A stretch of DNA of 9,623 bases from Oscillospiraceae bacterium (lineage in GTDB: Bacteria > Bacillota > Clostridia > Oscillospirales > Acutalibacteraceae). Location of the stretch: positions 1-9,623 of the forward strand of contig JAQVYP010000064.1 of assembly GCA_029004655.1 (NCBI GenBank), given 5' to 3'. Made by a program: the position numbers and the translations under genes. The notes beneath the pieces were generated by a model, which saw only the letters and a program-made list of their open reading frames with translations, ran no database searches and was not told the origin of the DNA. Positions 5,064 through 9,623 of the stretch are shown here, piece after piece; position 1 is the first letter of the stretch; each line of letters opens with the position of its first letter.

Positions 5064-6185
5064 TTACACATTCGTCCCTTTTTTGATAAACACAGGATAA
5101 CTTGGTGCCCCACACATCGAAGTTCCCTCATTAATAACAACGTTTTTATCGGTAGTTACATGATTAATATGCGCATTTTTTCCGATTATACAATCTTGCA
5201 TTACAATACAGTTTTCAACAATCGCGCCCGCTGACACACGAACACCCCTAAAGAGTACACTGGATTTTACTGTTCCCTCTATAATGCAGCCATCGGCAAT
5301 AAGAGAATCGGAAACATCACAGCTTAAACCATATTTGGTAGGCATATCATCCCTTGTTTTTGTGAGAACCGGTCTTTCAGATGTAAAAAGCTGTTTGCGA
5401 GCAGTCGGATTTTTCAAAAGTTCTTCTGTTACATTAACATAGCTTTTGGTACTGTCCATAACTGCGGCAAAATTCTTAACCTCCCAGCCATATATTTTTA
5501 GGTTTTTGACATTTGGCTGAAAAATATCCCTTACCATATTGGTCTGATTTCGGCTGCTTGCTTCTTCAATCAAATGAATCAGCATATTTCTTTCAATAAT
5601 TGTTATATCCAGGCTGAAATCGCAATCTTTTTCGATTTTATTTGAAAGAAGTATTTCGGTAACCCTTGAATTCTCATCAAATTGGAAAGACATGATGTCT
5701 CTGTGATTCTTGGGCAACTTTCCTCTTTTATAGGCAATGGTAACATCAGCACCGGTTTTTATATGCGAGTCAATCATGGCTTCCATATCGAAATTGCTGA
5801 CGACATTTGCATCGCACATAACAACATACTGCTCGGTTGAATTATTGATAAAATTCATTGCACCCTGAAGTGCATCAATATGCCCCGTATACACCCTTGC
5901 TTCTCCGTTCCCATACGGAGGCAGTATAAACAGCCCTCCCTTTTTACGATCCAAGTCCCAAGGCTTTCCGCTGCTCAGATGATCCATCAATGATTGGTAA
6001 TTACTTTTGGCAATAACGCCAACCTTTGAAATTCCTGCATTAACAAGATTTGAAAGAGAAAAGTCTATCAGACGATATCTGCCACCGAACGGAACCGATC
6101 CCATTGATCTGTTCGCTGTCATTTCTGATAATAAATCGTCGTGTACATTTGGAAATATAATTCCCAAAACTAAATTATTTATCAT
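5064..6185 (-). CDS. glgD: GlgD, regulatory/non-catalytic subunit of ADP-glucose pyrophosphorylase
   Basis: This 373-residue protein is the Firmicutes-type paralog of GlgC that joins it in a hetero-oligomer and raises its activity. It keeps the overall fold: PFGGRYRLIDFSLSNLVNAG (32-51), GKPWDLDRKKGG, and a C-terminal left-handed beta-helix rich in hexapeptide-like repeats (SLIADGCIIEGTV, AIVENCIVMQDC). The active site is degenerate: the glycine-rich nucleotide loop of GlgC is replaced by LGIIFPNVHDDLLSEMT (7-23), the SGDH catalytic motif is MCDANVV, and the E-E-K-P glucose-1-phosphate motif is missing. The loss of these residues is the family hallmark, not damage in this copy. The ATG overlaps the glgC TGA in an ATGA, with AGGTGA 6 bases upstream inside glgC, indicating translational coupling and probably matched subunit amounts. 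Confidence 0.95.
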   Translation of the reverse strand: MINNLVLGIIFPNVHDDLLSEMTANRSMGSVPFGGRYRLIDFSLSNLVNAGISKVGVIAKSNYQSLMDHLSSGKPWDLDRKKGGLFILPPYGNGEARVYTGHIDALQGAMNFINNSTEQYVVMCDANVVSNFDMEAMIDSHIKTGADVTIAYKRGKLPKNHRDIMSFQFDENSRVTEILLSNKIEKDCDFSLDITIIERNMLIHLIEEASSRNQTNMVRDIFQPNVKNLKIYGWEVKNFAAVMDSTKSYVNVTEELLKNPTARKQLFTSERPVLTKTRDDMPTKYGLSCDVSDSLIADGCIIEGTVKSSVLFRGVRVSAGAIVENCIVMQDCIIGKNAHINHVTTDKNVVINEGTSMCGAPSYPVFIKKGTNV

Positions 6186-7399
6186 AGTTTTTCACCTGCT
6201 TCAATATTCTGTGTAACCATAACATTTGCATGTATCTCCGCATTCTCACCAATAGTTAGTCCGGCTCCGATAACCGAAACACCCCACTTTTGCAGGTTTG
6301 ATGTGTTTTCCGGCCGTTCACCGACTTTTGCATTTTTGCTGATTATTGCATTTTCTGCAACAATTGCATACTGAACCGAAGCACCCGAGCAAATTCGAGC
6401 ACCCGGCATAATAATTGAATCATTCACCTGTGCGCCCTCTTCAATATAAACATTTTCAAAAAGAATGGAAAAGTCCACCTTGCCATAAACCTCACAGCCT
6501 TCAGTTATCAGCGAGTTCTGCACCTTTGCGGTCTTGCCGATATACTGCGGCGGCGCTGATGGTGTTCTGGAATAAATTCTCCAGTTCGGATCCTGCAAAT
6601 CAAGTTCAATCTTTGGATTAAGCAAATCAAGATTTGCTTCCCAAAGTGAATCAATTGTGCCAACATCTTTCCAATAATCATTGAAGTGAAAAGCCTGCAT
6701 TTTTTCACTGGCAGATAACATTGACGGGATAACATTTTTTCCGAAATCGTTTGAAGATTTTGGGTTGCTCTCATCTTGCTCAAGATAATATTTTAACTTT
6801 TTCCATGAGAAAACATAAATTCCCATAGAAGCCATATTGCTCTTTGGTTTTTTGGGCTTTTCCTCAAACTCATAGATTGAGCCATCCTCGTTGCAATTCA
6901 TAATTCCAAAGCGTGATGCTTCTTCCATTGGAACCTCTAAAACCGCAATGGTGCAATCAGCGCCGGCTTCTTTGTGTTGCTTAATCATTTTAGCATAATC
7001 CATTTTGTAAATATGATCGCCCGAAAGGATTAAAACATATTCGGGATTATATCTCTCAATAAATGTTATATTTTGATAAATTGCATTGGCTGTTCCCTTA
7101 TACCAATCAGCGCCTTTACTGCGCTGAAATGGTGGCAAAACATGCACTCCACCGTTAGACCTATCCAAATCCCATGGTTTACCGCTGCCAATATAGTCAT
7201 TTAATTCCAGAGGCTGATACTGAGTCAGAACTCCCACAGTGTCAATCCCCGAATTAATACAGTTTGATAACGGGAAGTCAATTATGCGGTACTTACCACC
7301 ATAAGGCACCGCCGGTTTAGCAATTCGCTGTGTAAGGACTCCCAAACGGCTGCCTTGGCCACCTGCCAGCAGCATTGCAACACATTCTGTCTTTTTCAA
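6182..7399 (-). CDS. glgC: Glucose-1-phosphate adenylyltransferase (ADP-glucose pyrophosphorylase), catalytic subunit
   Basis: GlgC makes ADP-glucose and pyrophosphate from ATP and glucose-1-phosphate, the committed step of bacterial glycogen synthesis, in the cytosol. The 405 residues show the nucleotidyltransferase domain: LLAGGQGSRLGVLTQRIAKP (10-29) as nucleotide loop, GGKYRIIDFPLSNCINSG (34-51), GKPWDLDR (73-80), SGDHIYKMDY with catalytic Asp128, and FEEKPKKP with Lys181 as the glucose-1-phosphate contact. A beta-helix domain with hexapeptide-like repeats follows from about residue 290 (SLITEGCEVYGKV, AQVNDSIIMPGARI). Length and motifs are complete. The start is a TTG at 7397-7399, chosen because AGGAG lies 9 bases upstream and the protein then begins MKKTECVAMLLAGG. 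It follows glgB by 17 bases, which contain its ribosome binding site, and overlaps glgD by 4 bases. Confidence 0.97.
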   Translation of the reverse strand: MKKTECVAMLLAGGQGSRLGVLTQRIAKPAVPYGGKYRIIDFPLSNCINSGIDTVGVLTQYQPLELNDYIGSGKPWDLDRSNGGVHVLPPFQRSKGADWYKGTANAIYQNITFIERYNPEYVLILSGDHIYKMDYAKMIKQHKEAGADCTIAVLEVPMEEASRFGIMNCNEDGSIYEFEEKPKKPKSNMASMGIYVFSWKKLKYYLEQDESNPKSSNDFGKNVIPSMLSASEKMQAFHFNDYWKDVGTIDSLWEANLDLLNPKIELDLQDPNWRIYSRTPSAPPQYIGKTAKVQNSLITEGCEVYGKVDFSILFENVYIEEGAQVNDSIIMPGARICSGASVQYAIVAENAIISKNAKVGERPENTSNLQKWGVSVIGAGLTIGENAEIHANVMVTQNIEAGEKL

Positions 7400-7416
7400 G
7401 AAATTTCACTCCTTAT

Positions 7417-9330
7417 TTATGCTTTTATTGTCTTTTTTGATTTTTTGTCTGTTGGTTTCCTTACCTGTAAATACAGCCCTGATAATGAAGGAATATTTAA
7501 AACAATTGATTGTTCATATCCATGCATTTTAACGTTCTCCGATTTTATTGCACCTTTATCTCCATCACCCGTTCCACCGTATTTTTCATCATCACTGTTT
7601 AAAATTACATGATATGTACCTTTTTGAGGAACACCTATGCGATAGTTTTCTCGATTAACAGGCACAAAATTACAAACACATATAATTTCGTTCCCACTTT
7701 TATCAATGCGCCTGAAAGCAATTATACTTTGTTCATTGTCATCATTTGAAATCCAGGATAGGCCTCCCCACGAGGTATCAATTTCCCAAAATGCCGGCGT
7801 ATTGATATACAGCTTGTTCAATTCTGCAACAAACTTCTTCATCTGTAAATGTTTATCATATTCCAGCAACAGCCAGTCAAGTTCCTGACTAAAATTCCAT
7901 TCGATAAACTGGGCAAACTCCTGCCCCATAAACATTAATTTTTTTCCCGGGTGAGCAATCATATATGAGAAGAACGCGCGAATCCCTGCAAACTTAGTAT
8001 CATAATCCCCCGGCATTTTATTAATCAGTGAACACTTTCCATGCACGACTTCATCATGAGATATCGGCAATATGAAATTCTCGGAAAATGCATAGGAAAA
8101 TGAAAACGTCAAAGCATCATGATTCCCTCTGCGATAAATAGGATCGAGCGACATATATCGGAGCATATCGTTCATCCAACCCATGTTCCACTTAAAGTTA
8201 AATCCCAGACCTCCCGAAGAATCCGGCTTTGTAACCATTGGCCATGCAGTTGATTCTTCAGCAATCATCAGAGCACTCGGGTGTGCCGTCAAGACTGATT
8301 TATTGAGTTTTCTTAAAAAGGCTATCGCTTCAAGATTCTCTTTTCCGCCATAAATATTCGGAATCCATTCTCCGTTCTTACGGTTGTAATCGAGATACAG
8401 CATAGACGCAACAGCATCTACGCGCAATCCATCGACATGATACTCGTTGAACCAATATAAAGCATTGGACACAAGAAAGCTGGTTACCTCTTCGCTCCCG
8501 TAATCAAATACCACCGTTCCCCATTCCTTATGTTCGCCCTTGAGAGGATTCTTGTATTCAAAGCAATGCCCACCATCAAAATTGTACAACCCAAACTCGT
8601 CCTTCGGAAAATGAGCCGGAACCCAATCCAAAATAACTCCGATACCGGCATTATGCATGATATCAACAAATTTCATAAAGTCTTTTGGGCTGCCATATCG
8701 TGAGGTAGGAGCATAGTAACCCGACACTTGATACCCCCACGAGCCATCAAACGGATATTCCGAAATAGGCATAAGTTCAACATGAGTATAGCCCATTTCA
8801 AGCGCATATTCGGATAATTCCTCTCCCAATTTTACATAATCAAAACAATTGTTATCCTTGTACCTTTTCCAAGAACCTGCATGTATTTCATATATATTCA
8901 TAGGACTGTTGTATATGTCCTTATTTTTATTTTTTTCATACCACTTTTTGTCCGTCCATGAGAATCCGCCTATATCAAATACTTTTGACGCATTGGCAGG
9001 TGCAGTTTCACAATGGAATGCAAATGGGTCACTTTTGAGCACAACTTCACCGGTCTTTTGGGTAATGGCGTATTTATAAGTTGAGTATTGTTGCAATCCT
9101 TCGACAAAAATTTGCCAAATACCCTTTCCTGTGTTTTCCATTATATGTGTTTCTATATCCCAATCACAAAAGTCACCGGTAACTGCAACGCTTTTGGCAT
9201 TAGGAGCCCAAAGCAAAAATGTTACACCTCGCTTATTATTTTCCTCGCAGAAATGAGATCCCATGTATTTATATGCATCCACAGACGAACCGTCTAAAAA
9301 TTCAGACAGCTTATCAGAAATATTCCACAT
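7417..9330 (-). CDS. glgB: 1,4-alpha-glucan branching enzyme (GH13, CBM48)
   Basis: GlgB cuts alpha-1,4-glucan chains and re-attaches them by alpha-1,6 bonds, branching the polymer made by GlgA. From the ATG at 9328-9330 the protein has 637 residues, like branching enzymes that lack the extra N-terminal module. A CBM48 domain comes first (VTFLLWAPNAKSVAVTGDFCDW at about 36-57), then the GH13 barrel: DWVPAHFPKD, GLRVDAVASMLYLDY with nucleophile Asp305, MIAEEST with acid/base Glu358, and PISHDEVVHGK with Asp426 as stabiliser; a beta-sandwich domain and a lysine-rich tail (KKSKKTIKA) end it. An ATG two codons upstream (9334-9336) is also in frame, but AGGAGG (9340-9345) would be only 3 bases away from it, versus 9 for the chosen start. 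It is the first gene of the operon and is preceded by at least two promoter-like sites. Confidence 0.96.
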   Translation of the reverse strand: MWNISDKLSEFLDGSSVDAYKYMGSHFCEENNKRGVTFLLWAPNAKSVAVTGDFCDWDIETHIMENTGKGIWQIFVEGLQQYSTYKYAITQKTGEVVLKSDPFAFHCETAPANASKVFDIGGFSWTDKKWYEKNKNKDIYNSPMNIYEIHAGSWKRYKDNNCFDYVKLGEELSEYALEMGYTHVELMPISEYPFDGSWGYQVSGYYAPTSRYGSPKDFMKFVDIMHNAGIGVILDWVPAHFPKDEFGLYNFDGGHCFEYKNPLKGEHKEWGTVVFDYGSEEVTSFLVSNALYWFNEYHVDGLRVDAVASMLYLDYNRKNGEWIPNIYGGKENLEAIAFLRKLNKSVLTAHPSALMIAEESTAWPMVTKPDSSGGLGFNFKWNMGWMNDMLRYMSLDPIYRRGNHDALTFSFSYAFSENFILPISHDEVVHGKCSLINKMPGDYDTKFAGIRAFFSYMIAHPGKKLMFMGQEFAQFIEWNFSQELDWLLLEYDKHLQMKKFVAELNKLYINTPAFWEIDTSWGGLSWISNDDNEQSIIAFRRIDKSGNEIICVCNFVPVNRENYRIGVPQKGTYHVILNSDDEKYGGTGDGDKGAIKSENVKMHGYEQSIVLNIPSLSGLYLQVRKPTDKKSKKTIKA

Positions 9331-9339
9331 CCCCATTTA

Positions 9340-9345
9340 CCTCCT
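9340..9345 (-). promoter_or_regulatory. Ribosome binding site deciding the glgB start
   Basis: AGGAGG on the minus strand lies 3 bases before the ATG at 9334-9336 and 9 bases before the in-frame ATG at 9328-9330. The second spacing is in the normal range and the first is too short, so translation most likely begins at 9330. Confidence 0.75.
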
Positions 9346-9361
9346 TCTGTTTTACAAATTT

Positions 9362-9390
9362 ATTTTAGCAAATAAAGTAAAATGTTTCAA
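9362..9390 (-). promoter_or_regulatory. Proximal promoter of the glg operon
   Basis: On the minus strand TTGAAA (9385-9390) and TAAAAT (9362-9367) are separated by exactly 17 bases, with a TGC just before the -10, which fits an extended -10. Transcription would begin near 9355, leaving a short leader that includes the AGGAGG of glgB. Confidence 0.6.
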
Positions 9391-9426
9391 TAGATTTTTA
9401 GTAAATTTCCAAAATAAAACATAGTA

Positions 9427-9455
9427 AATATACCCTGATTTTTGTGCAATATCAA
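9427..9455 (-). promoter_or_regulatory. Distal promoter of the glg operon
   Basis: On the minus strand TTGATA (9450-9455) and TATATT (9427-9432) each match the sigma-A consensus at five of six positions and are separated by 17 bases. It lies 65 bases upstream of the proximal promoter, so the operon may have two start sites. AT-richness makes chance matches possible. Confidence 0.5.
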
Positions 9456-9467
9456 CAAGTATTGACA
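9450..9467. promoter_or_regulatory. Possible operator overlapping the distal -35 element
   Basis: TATCAA (9450-9455) and TTGACA (9462-9467) form an imperfect inverted repeat (five of six pairs) around CAAGTA. The left half is the -35 hexamer of the distal promoter on the opposite strand, a position where a repressor could act. No regulator family is suggested by the sequence. Confidence 0.25.
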
Positions 9468-9623
9468 TAATTCTCACCATAAGCGACTCATTTGCTTTTG
9501 AAAGTATAATTCATTACAAATTCATTAAAATTTTTCATTATTATAAAAACACGACAAAAAATATCCAATTATATTTATCGTTCGACTGTATTCGAGAGAA
9601 ATTTGCATTCAATCGTTGTATAA
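9468..9623. other. AT-rich non-coding DNA upstream of the glg operon
   Basis: I see no gene in this stretch on either strand. It holds a third promoter-like pair on the minus strand (TTGGAT at 9563-9568, TATAAT at 9540-9545, 17-base spacer) with a poor -35, and a lone TATAAT at 9505-9510 on the plus strand without a good -35. Either could be chance in such AT-rich sequence. Confidence 0.5.

Noticed and set aside
4966..5115. N-terminal extension of glgA by 50 codons
   Set aside because: It runs into the end of glgD, has no family likeness and no ribosome binding site at its first codon, whereas the ATG at 4965 has GGAG at 6 bases and gives the normal N-terminus.
5064..6185. GlgD considered as an inactivated glgC pseudogene
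   Set aside because: The frame is intact at the usual GlgD length and the missing active-site residues are characteristic of the GlgD family.
9331..9336. glgB start two codons upstream
   Set aside because: The AGGAGG would be only 3 bases from that ATG; the next ATG has 9-base spacing. It cannot be fully excluded.
1..9623. CRISPR array, tRNA or rRNA genes, phage or plasmid functions, defence system
   Set aside because: I saw no regularly spaced repeats, no cloverleaf-like stretches and no proteins of those classes on either strand.

Overview
The window looks like chromosome of a low-GC, anaerobic Gram-positive bacterium of the Clostridia, probably an Oscillospiraceae/Ruminococcaceae relative. 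The reasons are AT-rich intergenic DNA, strong AGGAGG-type ribosome binding sites, a glgB-glgC-glgD-glgA order with the Firmicutes-specific GlgD subunit, and a GlgA of the type with a substituted N-terminal lysine. The taxonomic call is inference from protein character, not from a marker gene.

Layout. Positions 3-905 (+) hold the C-terminal 300 codons of an FAD-dependent dehydrogenase that begins outside the window; a strong hairpin at 992-1026 follows it. It converges on a 211-residue minus-strand protein (1038-1673) of unknown function that looks like a degenerate histidine-kinase-type ATPase domain. Just upstream of that gene lies a 155-bp, nearly palindromic, non-coding repeat (1697-1851) with MITE-like architecture. 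Then comes glyceraldehyde-3-phosphate dehydrogenase (2059-3069, +) with its own promoter and a textbook terminator. Positions about 3200-3490 are a decay zone: a palindromic repeat (3207-3228), a broken inorganic-pyrophosphatase-like gene (3262-3459, -) and a solo copy of the end of the 1697-1851 repeat (3463-3485), which runs into the terminator of the next operon.

From 3544 to 9330 (-) is a glycogen synthesis operon, transcribed glgB, glgC, glgD, glgA. glgC and glgD overlap by 4 bases and glgB-glgC are 17 bases apart, so these three are tightly coupled; glgD-glgA are separated by 98 bases that contain a partial duplicate of the 3' end of glgD. At least two sigma-A-type promoters precede glgB (9362-9390 and 9427-9455). 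GlgC with its partner GlgD makes ADP-glucose from glucose-1-phosphate and ATP, GlgA polymerises it into alpha-1,4-glucan, and GlgB adds alpha-1,6 branches. No glycogen phosphorylase or debranching gene is inside the window, and the hairpin at 3482-3527 closes the operon after glgA.

I found no clearly new biological system, no CRISPR array, no phage or plasmid genes and no RNA genes. The most interesting items are the long palindromic element and its solo end, the pyrophosphatase pseudogene squeezed between two repeats, the ghost glgD tail in front of glgA, and the degenerate ATPase-like 211-residue protein.
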